DNA from: Lachnospiraceae bacterium
Lineage (GTDB): Bacteria > Bacillota > Clostridia > Lachnospirales > Lachnospiraceae
DNA length: 64,000 bases
Direction: 5' to 3'
Assembly (NCBI GenBank): GCA_910574885.1
Contig: CAJTDD010000023.1
Coordinates: forward strand, 19,274 to 83,273
The translations under genes and the position numbers were made by a program. How positions within the stretch are numbered: position 1 is the first letter of the stretch; every line of letters starts with the position of its first letter. The notes below the pieces were generated by a model. The model ran no database searches. It saw only the letters and a program-made list of their open reading frames with translations, and was not told where the DNA came from. Positions 37,105-46,209 of this stretch are shown in pieces.

Positions 37105-37619
37105 TGAAAACCGTGGGCGGCGCCCTTGTCATCGCAGCCACTTCCATGTGGGGGCATGCCGCGGCAAAGCAGATTGGCGACGGCTACAAAGAGCTTCAAT
37201 ATCTGCAAAAACTCCTGTATCTGTTAAGGAGTGAAATCCAATATGCAAGGTCATATTTAGGAGAAGCATTTCTACAGATTGGACAGAAGGCGTTAAGTCC
37301 TTACAGGGAATGGCTTTTAGGGCTGTGTAAGCAGATGGAGAAAGAGCGGGACGGCACATTTGCCGGTATGTGGGAGGAGAGTACGAAGACCTTTCTGGCA
37401 GATTCCGGGCTTCCTAAGGAAGAGCTTCTGCGCCTTGCCGCCTTCGGAAACCAGCTGGGAATCGCAGACGCCGAGATGCAGGTAAAGACTCTGGATTTGT
37501 ATCTGGAAGAAATCAGGCTTTCCATGGAGGAGATGCGTGAAGAAATGAGGACGAAGATAAGGTTGTGCCATTGCCTTGGGGTGATGAGCGGAATCTTTAT
37601 CACTGTCCTGTTGCTATAG
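37098..37619 (+). CDS. spoIIIAB: Stage III sporulation protein AB
   Basis: 173 residues. One N-terminal membrane segment (VGGALVIAATSMWGHAAAKQ) and one at the C terminus (CLGVMSGIFITVLLL) flank a helical domain containing LQKLLYLLRSEIQYARSYLGEAF, a signature of this family related to GspF-like proteins. Part of the SpoIIIA channel complex in the mother-cell membrane. Starts inside the end of spoIIIAA. Confidence 0.93.
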   Translation: MLMKTVGGALVIAATSMWGHAAAKQIGDGYKELQYLQKLLYLLRSEIQYARSYLGEAFLQIGQKALSPYREWLLGLCKQMEKERDGTFAGMWEESTKTFLADSGLPKEELLRLAAFGNQLGIADAEMQVKTLDLYLEEIRLSMEEMREEMRTKIRLCHCLGVMSGIFITVLLL

Positions 37620-37630
37620 AGGAGGAGTAC

Positions 37631-37825
37631 ATGAGTGTGAACCTGATATTCAAAATTGCGGCTGTGGGAATTCTGGTTTCCGTGTTAAGCCAGGTTTTAA
37701 AGCACAGCGGAAGGGAAGAGCAGGCATTCCTGACGAGCCTTGCGGGGCTTTTGCTGGTGCTGTTCTGGATTGTGCCGTATATCTATGATTTGTTTGAGTC
37801 CATAAAGCGGCTGTTTTCATTATAG
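37631..37825 (+). CDS. spoIIIAC: Stage III sporulation protein AC
   Basis: 64 residues from ATG 37631, after GAGGAGGAG; a longer frame into spoIIIAB is rejected. Two membrane helices (LIFKIAAVGILVSVLSQVL and AFLTSLAGLLLVLFWIVPYI) separated by a short KHSGREEQ loop, typical of the family. Encodes a small membrane subunit of the SpoIIIA complex. Confidence 0.94.
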   Translation: MSVNLIFKIAAVGILVSVLSQVLKHSGREEQAFLTSLAGLLLVLFWIVPYIYDLFESIKRLFSL

Positions 37826-37869
37826 ATTATGCGGCGGAAAATATATGACGGTAGAAAGAAGGGATTGCC

Positions 37870-38256
37870 ATGGATATGCTGCAAATCGGGATTATGGGCG
37901 TAGCCGGGACGCTTCTCGCCGTGCAGTTTAAAAGCGGGAAATCCGAGTATGGGATTTATATTACGGTGACATTGAGCCTGATTATCTTTTTCTGCATCCT
38001 GGGGCGTCTTGGAACGATTGTAGAAGCGATGAAGGGAATCGGCAGGTTTATCGGGCTTGATCAGGCGTATGTGGGGACGCTGATTAAGATGCTGGGCATT
38101 ACCTATGTGGCAGAGTTTTCGTCAGGTATCTGTAAAGATGCGGGATACCAGACGATTGCCGGCCAGATTGAAATCTTTGGGAAGCTGGCGGTGATGCTTT
38201 TGAGCCTGCCCATACTCATGACTCTGCTGAACACCATCCGGGAGTTTCTGTCATGA
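37870..38256 (+). CDS. spoIIIAD: Stage III sporulation protein AD
   Basis: 128 residues with four hydrophobic stretches: about 4-20, 28-48, 70-90 with YVGTLIKMLGITYVAEFSSGICKDAG, which is well conserved in the family (given here across its parts), and 108-124. Membrane subunit related to SpoIIIAC. Its last bases overlap the spoIIIAE start (ATGA). Confidence 0.94.
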   Translation: MDMLQIGIMGVAGTLLAVQFKSGKSEYGIYITVTLSLIIFFCILGRLGTIVEAMKGIGRFIGLDQAYVGTLIKMLGITYVAEFSSGICKDAGYQTIAGQIEIFGKLAVMLLSLPILMTLLNTIREFLS

Positions 38257-39401
38257 GGAAATGGAAACATGCCTTATTGGCGCTGGCTATGGGCGTCTTG
38301 GTGCTGCTTTCCTTTCTGCCGGTGGATGCAAAGGCATCCGAGGGAGCAGATGGCTCGGATATGATAAGCCGGTATGATTTTGATGAAATCGACAGTATGC
38401 TTGAGGAAATATTTCCCAGGGAGCAGCTAGGCTTCAAGGAAACTTTGATGGGAATCCTGTCCGGCGACTTGGATTTTTCCATTCATTTACTGGGCAGGCT
38501 GGTGGCAGACCAGTTGGGATACGCATTCAAAAGCAGCCGGGATAGTCTGATTCATATGTTGGTCATCGCACTGCTGGCCGCCTTGTTTGGCAATTTTTCC
38601 AAGGTATTTAAGAGCCGACAGATTTCCGATATCAGTTTTTATGCCCTGTACCTGCTGCTCATTGCCCTTGCAATCAGTTCCTTTGAAGCCGTGGTGGACT
38701 GGGTGCGGGGAGGAATCGAGGCGCTAGTTGCCTTTATGGGCGTGTTCTGCCCTCTGTATTTCCTTGCCATCTCCGTAGCAAGAGGGAGTATTACTTCCGT
38801 AGCTTTCTACCATATTGTGCTGTTCCTGATTTTTTTGACGGAGGTTTTAATTCTGAACTTTCTGCTGCCTATGCTCCATATCTATATGATGGTGCGGGTC
38901 TTGAATTACCTGTCGGATGAAGACTATCTGAGCAAATTTGCAGAATTAATCGAGATGGCCGTGTCTTGGATTCTCAAGACGGTGCTTGCCTGTATTGTGG
39001 GGTTAAACGTTATCCAAGGCCTGATTAGCCCTGCAATCGACAGTGTGAAGCGAAGCGCCATTACCCGCAGCGCAGAGGCCATCCCTGGAATCGGCGATGC
39101 CATCGGCGGCATGGCGGAAGTGGCCATTGGAACAGCCGTCCTTGTAAAAAACGGAATCGGCATGGCGGGAGCAGTGATTTCGGTTGCCCTGTGTATGGTT
39201 CCTCTGGCACAAGTCGCCTGCATCGCACTTCTCTACAAACTGGCAGCCGCAGTCATACAGCCGGTCTCAGATAAGCGGATTGTGGGCTTAATTGAGACTG
39301 TGGGGGATGGGTGCAGGATGCTGCTTAGCGTGGTATTTACGACTGGATTTCTGTTTCTGCTGACGATTGTAGTGGTGGCGGCGGTCACGGGAAATGTATG
39401 A
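38253..39401 (+). CDS. spoIIIAE: Stage III sporulation protein AE
   Basis: 382 residues. An N-terminal signal-like helix (ALLALAMGVLVLLSFLPVDA) is followed by a soluble lead of about 70 residues and then about seven membrane helices. Conserved segments include GLISPAIDSVKRSAITRS and AIPGIGDAIGGMAEV. Polytopic membrane part of the SpoIIIA channel. Coupled to spoIIIAD by the ATGA overlap and to spoIIIAF with 3-9 bases. Confidence 0.95.
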   Translation: MRKWKHALLALAMGVLVLLSFLPVDAKASEGADGSDMISRYDFDEIDSMLEEIFPREQLGFKETLMGILSGDLDFSIHLLGRLVADQLGYAFKSSRDSLIHMLVIALLAALFGNFSKVFKSRQISDISFYALYLLLIALAISSFEAVVDWVRGGIEALVAFMGVFCPLYFLAISVARGSITSVAFYHIVLFLIFLTEVLILNFLLPMLHIYMMVRVLNYLSDEDYLSKFAELIEMAVSWILKTVLACIVGLNVIQGLISPAIDSVKRSAITRSAEAIPGIGDAIGGMAEVAIGTAVLVKNGIGMAGAVISVALCMVPLAQVACIALLYKLAAAVIQPVSDKRIVGLIETVGDGCRMLLSVVFTTGFLFLLTIVVVAAVTGNV

Positions 39402-39410
39402 GGTGTGAGG

Positions 39411-39800
39411 ATGTTTTCTTATTTGTATGAATGGATTATGAATCTGTCATATTACATGGTCATGGTAACGGCAGTCATGCATATCGTCCCGAACTCCGAT
39501 TATAAGAGGTATATTCGGTTCTTCACCGGACTTGTGCTGGTGCTTATGCTGACAGACCCAGTCCTTGGGCTGCTGGGCGCAGGGGATTTGTGGCAGAACC
39601 TCTATGAAAGCCCGGCATACCGGGAGCAGGTGGAGAAGATGGAGCAGGCTTTGCAGGATTTTACGGGAATGTCAGAGGATTTTGAGGAGGAATCTAAGGA
39701 GAGAGACCAGGAAGATTTTGCGGGCAGTATGGGAAGCGCAGGAACAGAAGAGGATGCTGGTACGCAGATACGAGTGGATGAAATCAAAATTGGAAGATAG
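39411..39800 (+). CDS. spoIIIAF: Stage III sporulation protein AF
   Basis: 129 residues from ATG 39411, with GAGGTG 5 bases upstream; an in-frame GTG at 39405 overlaps that site. Two membrane helices at the N terminus (about 8-25 and 34-52, including IRFFTGLVLVLMLTDPVL), then a soluble acidic tail related to ring-forming domains of secretion systems. The tail is shorter than in Bacillus. Confidence 0.9.
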   Translation: MFSYLYEWIMNLSYYMVMVTAVMHIVPNSDYKRYIRFFTGLVLVLMLTDPVLGLLGAGDLWQNLYESPAYREQVEKMEQALQDFTGMSEDFEEESKERDQEDFAGSMGSAGTEEDAGTQIRVDEIKIGR

Positions 39801-39822
39801 CAGTGGGAAGGAGGGAAGGAGG

Positions 39823-40425
39823 ATGCATTTGGAAGAAAGAAAAAAGCAGTTGTTTACATTTTTCGGAAAGATTTCCCCAAAAAAGTTAAAAAAAGACCAG
39901 CTTCTCATTCTCGTGCTTGCAGGAATCCTGCTGCTCGTCATAGCGATTCCCACAGAAAAGAAAGGAGATGGGAAGGGGAAAACAGAAACAGGCCTTAGCC
40001 TGAGCGAAGGGAAGACGGAAACCAATCAGAACGAATACTTATATAATCTGGAGAGACGCCTGGAGTCTGCGCTTTCCCAGATGTCCGGGGCTGGGGATGT
40101 GACGGTGATGATTACGCTGAAATCTTCGGCGGAGAAGGTGGTGGAAAAAGACCTGTCAGTGGCCAATGAAGCAGTCTCAGAGTCGGACAGCCAGGGGGGC
40201 AAAAGGACGACCCAGAATGCAGAACATGGGGAGACGACCGTGTACAGCGACGGCGGACAGACAGGAGAGCCTTATGTCAGCAAAGAGTTAAGTCCTCAGA
40301 TCGAGGGCGTGGTGGTCATTGCCGAGGGAGGCGCGGATTCTGTGGTCAAACAGAATATAACTGAGGCAGTTCAGGCATTATTTGGCATAGACACGCATAA
40401 GATTAGGGTAATGAAGAAGAGTTAA
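39823..40425 (+). CDS. spoIIIAG: Stage III sporulation protein AG
   Basis: 200 residues from ATG 39823, with GAAGGAGG upstream; the frame is open back into spoIIIAF but that part is not coding. One membrane helix (LLILVLAGILLLVIAI) near residues 26-41 is followed by a ring-building motif domain: YLYNLERRLESALSQMSGAG, VMITLKSSAEKVVEKD and IEGVVVIAEGGADS. SpoIIIAG forms a large ring in the space between mother cell and forespore in B. subtilis. Confidence 0.94.
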   Translation: MHLEERKKQLFTFFGKISPKKLKKDQLLILVLAGILLLVIAIPTEKKGDGKGKTETGLSLSEGKTETNQNEYLYNLERRLESALSQMSGAGDVTVMITLKSSAEKVVEKDLSVANEAVSESDSQGGKRTTQNAEHGETTVYSDGGQTGEPYVSKELSPQIEGVVVIAEGGADSVVKQNITEAVQALFGIDTHKIRVMKKS

Positions 40426-40455
40426 AATAATGTGGCAGAAGTAGGAGGAAGAACA

Positions 40456-41088
40456 GTGAAACAAATCGTGAAGAAAAACCAGATCATTATTGCGGCTTTG
40501 GCTGTCATGATTGCGGCGGCAGGATACCTGAATTATTCGGGGAAGATTTTCGGGGACAAGAAAGAGGCGGAGACGGCAAATGCGGATCTTGCCAACCAGG
40601 AGCTTCTGGATATCTCAGAGGAAGACTTAGCAAGCGCATCGGACGACATCGAAAGCCAGGACGGGGAAGGGTCTGACGGAAGCGTGGACGGTACGCCGGG
40701 CGAGGCGGTGCTGACAGGCGGCGAAGCAAGCGCAGTTGTGGCAGAGGCAAAAGTGGCAAGGGAACAGGTGCGGGCAAAGAATAAAGAGTCCCTGCTCGAA
40801 ATCATCGACAACGAGACATTGAGCGACGCACAGAAACAGGACGCCGTGAACCAGATGGTGGCAATGACGGATTTAGCGGAAAAAGAAGCCGCAGCCGAGA
40901 CCCTTCTTGCATCCAAGGGATTCAACGAAGTGGTGATAAGCCTGACGGCGGACACGGCGGACGTAGTGGTAAATGCGGCGGACCTAAGCGACGCGAACCG
41001 GGCGCAGATTGAAGACATCGTTGCGCGTAAGACCGGGGTGGCGGCGCAGAACATTGTGATTACGCCGGTAAGTACCCAAGGGAAATAA
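40456..41088 (+). CDS. spoIIIAH: Stage III sporulation protein AH
   Basis: 210 residues from GTG 40456, 7 bases after GGAGG (40444-40448); a GTG at 40432 is open but lies before that site. One membrane helix (IIIAALAVMIAAAGYLNYSG), then an Asp/Ser/Gly-rich linker and a ring-building domain (EQVRAKNKESLLEIIDNETL, LLASKGFNEVVISLTADTAD). In B. subtilis SpoIIIAH binds forespore SpoIIQ across the septum. Last gene of the complete spoIIIAA-AH operon. Confidence 0.94.
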   Translation: MKQIVKKNQIIIAALAVMIAAAGYLNYSGKIFGDKKEAETANADLANQELLDISEEDLASASDDIESQDGEGSDGSVDGTPGEAVLTGGEASAVVAEAKVAREQVRAKNKESLLEIIDNETLSDAQKQDAVNQMVAMTDLAEKEAAAETLLASKGFNEVVISLTADTADVVVNAADLSDANRAQIEDIVARKTGVAAQNIVITPVSTQGK

Positions 41089-41130
41089 GACATTTTCAGA
41101 CGTTTTCAGAACCTTTCCAGCAGAAAAACA

Positions 41131-41159
41131 TTTACATTGAAAAAGAAGTTTATTATAAT
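41131..41159 (+). promoter_or_regulatory. Sigma-A-type promoter of the FtsA/PilM-like gene
   Basis: TTTACA (41131-41136), a 17-base spacer and TATAAT (41154-41159). The leader holds a GGGCAG...CTGCCC hairpin (41180-41199) before the ribosome binding site CAGGAGG. The gene therefore has its own vegetative promoter, separate from the sporulation operon. Confidence 0.8.
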
Positions 41160-41220
41160 AGTCTATAGTGAAAATTTGTGGGCAGGATGTATTCTGCCCA
41201 TATTACTCAGGAGGACGGAC

Positions 41221-43767
41221 ATGGCAAAGGGACAAGTTAAGAAGGCACAGGTTCAGAAGGTTCAAAAAGCGCAGGTGCAGGCTGAAAATACAATATTTGC
41301 TCTGGATATCGGAACGCGGAGCATTATCGGGATGGTCGGAGTCGTAGAAGAAGAGAAGGTCAAGATTATTGCCATTGAAAAGGTAGAACATACGGAACGG
41401 GCAATGATTGACGGACAGATTGAGAATATAGAGAAGGTAACGTCCTTAGCAAGAAAGGTGAAGGCGCGTCTGGAAGAAAAGGTGAATTTTCAGTTAAGCC
41501 GGGTCTGTGTTGCCGCGGCTGGGCGCGCCCTTAGGACGAAGCGCGCGGAGTATGAGATTAACCTGCCGGGCAAGCAGTTGATTGACGACGAGATTATCAG
41601 CCGTCTGGAGGCGGGGGCAATCAACAAGGTGGAAGAAGCCTTTGATGAGGAGAATAACGCCAAGGAGGATATGCGCCGTTTCTATCTTGTGGGATATACG
41701 GTGTGCCAGTATTATCTGGATGACTATCGGATTTCCAGCTTAAAAGACCACCGGGGACAGGATGTGAAGGTAGATTTGATTGCCACCTTCCTTCCCAGCG
41801 AGGTAGTGGAGAGTCTGTATACCACCATGAACAAGATTGGCCTTGAGGTAGTCAGCGTGACGCTGGAGCCGATTGCGGCAATTAATGCGGCGATTCCTGA
41901 GAATTTGCGGCTTTTGAATCTGGTTATGGTGGATATCGGGGCAGGTACTTCGGATATTGCCGCATGTACGGGCGGAAGCGTGACCGGTTATACCATGGCG
42001 ACGGTAGCGGGGGACGAGATCACAGAGGCAGTCATGCGGGAATATCTGGTGGATTTTGGGACGGCAGAGATCATGAAGGCGCAGATTGAACAGGAAGAAG
42101 TCATAACCTTTACGGATATCTTAGGGTTCGAGCGGAAAGCGTCCAGAGAAGAAGTCATCCAGTGCATCCAGGGTACTACGGAAGTCCTGTGCAAAGAGAT
42201 TGCGGCGAAGGTGCTGGAAGTAAACGGAGGCGCGCCCTCCGCATTGTTCCTTGCCGGAGGCGGAAGTAAACTGGCAGGGCTTAGGGAAGGGATTACGGCG
42301 GCTCTCCAGATGGATGCGAACCGTGTTGCCGTTGCGGGAAATAATTTCCGTATCAGCGCATTTTCCGATGAATACGACCTGAATAACCCGGAGTATGCGA
42401 CGCCCCTTGGGATTACGGTGTCCTCCGGGCTGAATCTGATTAACGATAGTTTCCGCGTGACGCTGAACGGAAGGCCTGCGAAGTTATTCCGCAGCGGAAG
42501 TTTTACGGCTCTGAATCTTCTGATGATGAACGGTTATAATTTCCAGGATATTCTGGGGCGTCCGGGAACCAGCCTGCCTGTGACGGTCAACGGGAAGCGG
42601 AAGGTGTTCTATGGTACTGCGGCGCAGCCGGCGTCTCTGTTCATTAATAAGAAGGAAGGCAAGCTCTCCACGGTGATTCATGCGGGGGATTGCATTGATT
42701 TTGTTCCGGCGGTTCCAGGCATTCCGGCGGAAGCGTATCTGGGGGATATCGAGGGAGCCGAAGAATGTCTGGAAATCACGCTGAACGGAGTGTTCATGCC
42801 TTTAGAGACGCCCCTCAAGATTGGTGATATCATCCGGATACGGATGCCTAAGAAAGAAGAGGCGGAGGAAGAGGGAGCCGTGGAGGAAGAAGGAGCGGCA
42901 GATGCGAAGGAAGATAGACCTGCTGACATGGAGGAAGATGGAACGGCAGACGTAAAGGAAGACAGGTCCTCAGACGGAGCAGATGGAGAAGAGAATGCCG
43001 GGCCACTGCCTGTGACGGAAGAGAAAACTGGCATTGTGTCTGAAACGGATGAAAGGGAGAGCGGTTCCGTGGAAGATATAGATGCGGAAGAAGATATAGA
43101 TGCGGAAGAAGATATAGATGCGGAAGAAGATATGGATGCGGAAGATGAGGAGGATGTGGGAAGTGCGCATATAAGTATGGCGAAGAGCCAGCCGGCTGGA
43201 CAGGCTGTTACGGAGCCAGAGAGCGGGGCAAGACGGATGCAGGTTGCAGACGCTGTGGCAGAGATTAAAAACAGGGTTGAGCGAGAAGAGGAATCCTTGA
43301 AGAGGGATGCTATGCCGGAAAAAGGGCATCTGTCCCAGAACCGGACTGTGAAAAAAAGGTGGGAAGAAGATGACGGGGAGGATGGCCAGTTAGAGTTAGA
43401 TTTTGGGATAGGCGGGACGCAGCCGAAGCCAGCTCCGGCAAGGACAGGGCAGACACCGATTTTGGCAGGAGGAAGGGAATCGGGAATCCCGGCGTCGGGA
43501 GCGCCAGGGACAGCCGGAATTAAACCACAGGCTTCCCGCATGGGAGGAGGAGGTACGATCCTCTTTCAGCTCAATGGTTCTCCCTTGCGGCTGCCCCGCA
43601 AAGAAAACGGGGGTTCCTATTACTTGATGGATTTGCTCCAGTATTCGGGTATCAATCTCAACAATCCGAAAGGGACGATTGAACTGATTGTAAATGGGGA
43701 GCCAGGTATGTTCCAACAGAAACTCCGTGAAGGAGATTCGATTACGATTGAAGAAAAGAAGATATAA
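41221..43767 (+). CDS. Large FtsA/PilM-like actin-family protein with C-terminal beta domain
   Basis: 848 residues from ATG 41221, with CAGGAGG upstream. Residues about 18-400 follow the FtsA/PilM fold: phosphate 1 IFALDIGTRSIIGMVG, connect/phosphate 2 LVMVDIGAGTSDIAAC, adenosine motif ALFLAGGGSKLAGL. The SHS2-like part includes RVCVAAAGRALRT. Residues 400-560 form beta-rich segments (GRPAKLFRSGSFTALNLLMM, VNGKRKVFYG). An acidic low-complexity linker (about 565-750) contains four EDIDAE repeats. The last 75 residues (ILFQLNGSPLRLPRKENGG, IELIVNGEPGMF) look like a small beta-grasp domain. It is twice the length of classical FtsA, and no FtsZ neighbour is seen. Likely a division or envelope-assembly ATPase; the role is inferred. 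Confidence 0.75.
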   Translation: MAKGQVKKAQVQKVQKAQVQAENTIFALDIGTRSIIGMVGVVEEEKVKIIAIEKVEHTERAMIDGQIENIEKVTSLARKVKARLEEKVNFQLSRVCVAAAGRALRTKRAEYEINLPGKQLIDDEIISRLEAGAINKVEEAFDEENNAKEDMRRFYLVGYTVCQYYLDDYRISSLKDHRGQDVKVDLIATFLPSEVVESLYTTMNKIGLEVVSVTLEPIAAINAAIPENLRLLNLVMVDIGAGTSDIAACTGGSVTGYTMATVAGDEITEAVMREYLVDFGTAEIMKAQIEQEEVITFTDILGFERKASREEVIQCIQGTTEVLCKEIAAKVLEVNGGAPSALFLAGGGSKLAGLREGITAALQMDANRVAVAGNNFRISAFSDEYDLNNPEYATPLGITVSSGLNLINDSFRVTLNGRPAKLFRSGSFTALNLLMMNGYNFQDILGRPGTSLPVTVNGKRKVFYGTAAQPASLFINKKEGKLSTVIHAGDCIDFVPAVPGIPAEAYLGDIEGAEECLEITLNGVFMPLETPLKIGDIIRIRMPKKEEAEEEGAVEEEGAADAKEDRPADMEEDGTADVKEDRSSDGADGEENAGPLPVTEEKTGIVSETDERESGSVEDIDAEEDIDAEEDIDAEEDMDAEDEEDVGSAHISMAKSQPAGQAVTEPESGARRMQVADAVAEIKNRVEREEESLKRDAMPEKGHLSQNRTVKKRWEEDDGEDGQLELDFGIGGTQPKPAPARTGQTPILAGGRESGIPASGAPGTAGIKPQASRMGGGGTILFQLNGSPLRLPRKENGGSYYLMDLLQYSGINLNNPKGTIELIVNGEPGMFQQKLREGDSITIEEKKI
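43072..43143 (+). repeat. Four copies of an 18-base repeat in the FtsA/PilM-like gene
   Basis: GAAGATATAGATGCGGAA is repeated in tandem four times with one change in the last copy, encoding EDIDAE units in the acidic linker. A likely site of replication slippage; 18 bases keep the frame. Confidence 0.9.
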
Positions 43768-43777
43768 TTTTTGTTTG

Positions 43778-43805
43778 GGCTATGTGCATGATTTTGCATA
43801 TAGCC
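43778..43805 (+). terminator. Stem-loop after the FtsA/PilM-like gene
   Basis: GGCTATGTGCA pairs with TGCATATAGCC around a short loop. It is followed by TAAAATC and not by a T run, so it may be a weak terminator. It overlaps the -35 of the next promoter. Confidence 0.5.
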
Positions 43806-43821
43806 TAAAATCGGCTATAAT
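43794..43821 (+). promoter_or_regulatory. Sigma-A-type promoter of the DUF1703 gene
   Basis: TTGCAT (43794-43799), a 16-base spacer and TATAAT (43816-43821), 74 bases before the ATG. Confidence 0.6.
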
Positions 43822-43894
43822 CAAAGTGTTATTCCACAGATGGAAACAGGGAGGCTGTTTGAGATAAAGGTATCCGCAAAAAAGAGGAGGCAAT

Positions 43895-45598
43895 ATGTCA
43901 AGGACTGTAGGAATTGGCCATCAGAATTTTGAAAAATTGATAACAAATGATTACTTTTATATTGATAAAACGAAGTTCATTAAAGAATGGTGGGAAAGCG
44001 GGGATGAAGTCACACTGATTACCCGCCCAAGGCGTTTCGGAAAGACGCTGACTTTGAGCATGGTGGAGAACTTTTTTTCCGGCTCTGATGCAGGCTTTTT
44101 GCATACTGGCAGAAACAGTCTGTTTCAGGGACTTGCGATCTGGGAGGAGGAAAAGTACCGGGGACTACAGGGAACCTGGCCAGTGATCTTTTTAAGTTTT
44201 GCAAAGGTGAAAGAAATATCCTTTCGGAATGCAAGGCAGAAGATCTGCCAGCTCATAAAGAATCTCTATAATAAATGTGATTTTCTGCTGGAAGGCAACT
44301 ATTTGAATGAAGATGAAAAAAAGGCATATCGGGATATATCTGCTGACATGGACGATTATCTCGCATCGGAATCCCTGTCGAATCTTTCCGATTATCTAAT
44401 GCGTTATTACGGAAAAAAGGTTATCATACTTCTGGATGAATATGATACGCCGATGCATGAAGCCTATGTAGGCGGATACTGGAATGAGATGGTTTCTTTT
44501 ATCAGGAATCTGTTCAATTCCACGTTTAAGTCCAACCCTTATCTGGAACGCGCACTGATGACAGGGATCACGCGGGTCAGCAAGGAGTCTGTTTTTTCTG
44601 ACCTAAACAATTTAGAGGTGGTGACTACGACCTCTGAAAAATATGAGGATTCTTTCGGCTTTACCCAGGAGGAGGTCTGGGAGGCCCTGAAAGAATATGG
44701 GCTGTATGAGCAGCGGGAGCAGGTGCGGCGCTGGTATGACGGCTTTACCTTCGGCAAAAAGCCAGACATCTACAATCCCTGGTCGATCATCAATTATCTG
44801 GACAAACGCCGTTTCTCCCCATACTGGGCCAACACCAGCAGCAACGGCCTGGTGGGGAAGCTGATCCAAGAAGGCAGCCCGGATTTGAAGATTGCCATGG
44901 AAGATCTGCTTTCCGGCAAACCGCTCCATGCACAGATTGACGAGCAGGTGGTATTTAGTATGCTGGATGCCGACGAAAATGCGGTCTGGAGCCTGCTTCT
45001 GGCAAGCGGATATCTGCGGGTAGAGCAGTTTGTGTTTTCCGACAGCGGATATCCGGAATGCAGATTAAAGCTGACCAACTGGGAAGTTACTGTGATGTTC
45101 AGGAGGATGGTGGCCCAATGGTTTAGGCGGCCGGCTTCTGCCTCTGCATATAATACATTCATCAAAGCGTTTCTGTTGGGGGATGTGGATGCTATGAATA
45201 CTTATATAAACCGGGTGGCTTCCGCTTCCTTTAGTTACTTCGATACCGGCAAAAATCCTTCTGAGGAGACGGAGCCTGAACGTTTTTACCATGGTTTCGT
45301 GCTTGGGCTGATGGTTGAACTGGAGGACAAGTACAGGATCACATCCAACCGAGAGAGCGGCTTCGGAAGATATGATGTGGTGCTGGAGCCTCTCCTGCCT
45401 TCGGAAGACGCTGCGATTATCGAATTCAAGGTCTGTAACGCAAAAAAGAAGCAGTCTTTAGAGGATGCCGTAGCAGAAGCATTAGAGCAGATTGAGCGGA
45501 TGCAGTACGCTGCGGACTTGGAAGCAAAAGGGATTCCGCAAGAGAGAATCCGGAAATATGGTTTTGCATTTGAAGGAAAGAAGATTTTGATCGGATAG
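43895..45598 (+). CDS. AAA-ATPase-like / DUF1703 (PD-(D/E)XK nuclease-like) protein
   Basis: 567 residues. It begins with the family opening IGHQNFEKLITNDYFYIDKT. Walker A is RPRRFGKTLTLS (about 46-57) and Walker B VIILLDEYDTPMHEA (about 179-193); then TGITRVSKESVFSDLNN. The C-terminal half has RWYDGFTFGK and NPWSIINYL. A PD-(D/E)XK-like core closes the protein: GRYDVVLEP...AAIIEFKV near 485-510. The family (AAA-ATPase_like plus PDDEXK_9) is abundant and multi-copy in gut anaerobes and has unknown function, with suspected links to mobile elements. It has its own promoter and is followed by an orphan gene and a broken ABC gene. Confidence 0.88.
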   Translation: MSRTVGIGHQNFEKLITNDYFYIDKTKFIKEWWESGDEVTLITRPRRFGKTLTLSMVENFFSGSDAGFLHTGRNSLFQGLAIWEEEKYRGLQGTWPVIFLSFAKVKEISFRNARQKICQLIKNLYNKCDFLLEGNYLNEDEKKAYRDISADMDDYLASESLSNLSDYLMRYYGKKVIILLDEYDTPMHEAYVGGYWNEMVSFIRNLFNSTFKSNPYLERALMTGITRVSKESVFSDLNNLEVVTTTSEKYEDSFGFTQEEVWEALKEYGLYEQREQVRRWYDGFTFGKKPDIYNPWSIINYLDKRRFSPYWANTSSNGLVGKLIQEGSPDLKIAMEDLLSGKPLHAQIDEQVVFSMLDADENAVWSLLLASGYLRVEQFVFSDSGYPECRLKLTNWEVTVMFRRMVAQWFRRPASASAYNTFIKAFLLGDVDAMNTYINRVASASFSYFDTGKNPSEETEPERFYHGFVLGLMVELEDKYRITSNRESGFGRYDVVLEPLLPSEDAAIIEFKVCNAKKKQSLEDAVAEALEQIERMQYAADLEAKGIPQERIRKYGFAFEGKKILIG

Positions 45599-45696
45599 TT
45601 TCTTCCGATGCATTAAAACCGTATCAGGAGAGCAAAATATTGGATATAAGGGTATCTTCTATAAATTTTTACGGTAACGGGAAAGGGATTTAGGCT

Positions 45697-46104
45697 GTGC
45701 TGCTGGAGATTGACTACTGCATATCATTAATGCAACTTCAAAAATATTCTGACACCGAGCTGTGTCAGTTATTCATATACGCAAGCCGGGATAAGAACGA
45801 TATTTTCCGGGCAGACTGCACGTACCGGATGTGCATTATGGAACTCAACCGGAGGAACCATGACCGATGGCCCTATGAGATGGACGTGATTTCTTATGTC
45901 AATATTTATGACGAAGACGGGGAGCTTATCTTCGGGTACGGCAGGCAGTATCAGATGTTCATTATCCAAGGGGCCGTTTTGGTGTATGACGACGGCTGGG
46001 TTCCTTATCTGTTCAGCAGCAGGGAAGAGGATATTAGATGCATATGGAAATATTTCTGCGTGTCGCGGGAGGATAAATCGTGTTCGGAGAGGATTACGAG
46101 TTAA
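45697..46104 (+). CDS. Hypothetical protein, 135 residues
   Basis: Starts at GTG 45697, with AAAGGGA about 9 bases upstream; ATG 45730 is an alternative. No family recognised. The sequence is globular, with many aromatics and cysteines (RADCTYRMCIMELNRRNHDR, GYGRQYQMFIIQGAVLVYDD, DIRCIWKYFCVS). No signal peptide or membrane helix. It stands between the DUF1703 gene and a truncated ABC ATPase, in a region with longer, AT-rich spacers than its surroundings. It could be part of a transferred segment. Confidence 0.55.
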   Translation: MLLEIDYCISLMQLQKYSDTELCQLFIYASRDKNDIFRADCTYRMCIMELNRRNHDRWPYEMDVISYVNIYDEDGELIFGYGRQYQMFIIQGAVLVYDDGWVPYLFSSREEDIRCIWKYFCVSREDKSCSERITS

Positions 46105-46209
46105 GGATTACGAAAGGATGGCTAATAGATAAATCAAATATTTAATTTATTTATATAGGAAATATCAATTTGAACATTCCTGATTTCGCCGGGGAAAAAT
46201 GTTGCCAGC

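Noticed and set aside
39565..39822. Upstream extension of spoIIIAG into spoIIIAF
   Set aside because: Trp/Arg-rich out-of-frame reading of spoIIIAF; the ATG at 39823 has a strong ribosome binding site and family N terminus.
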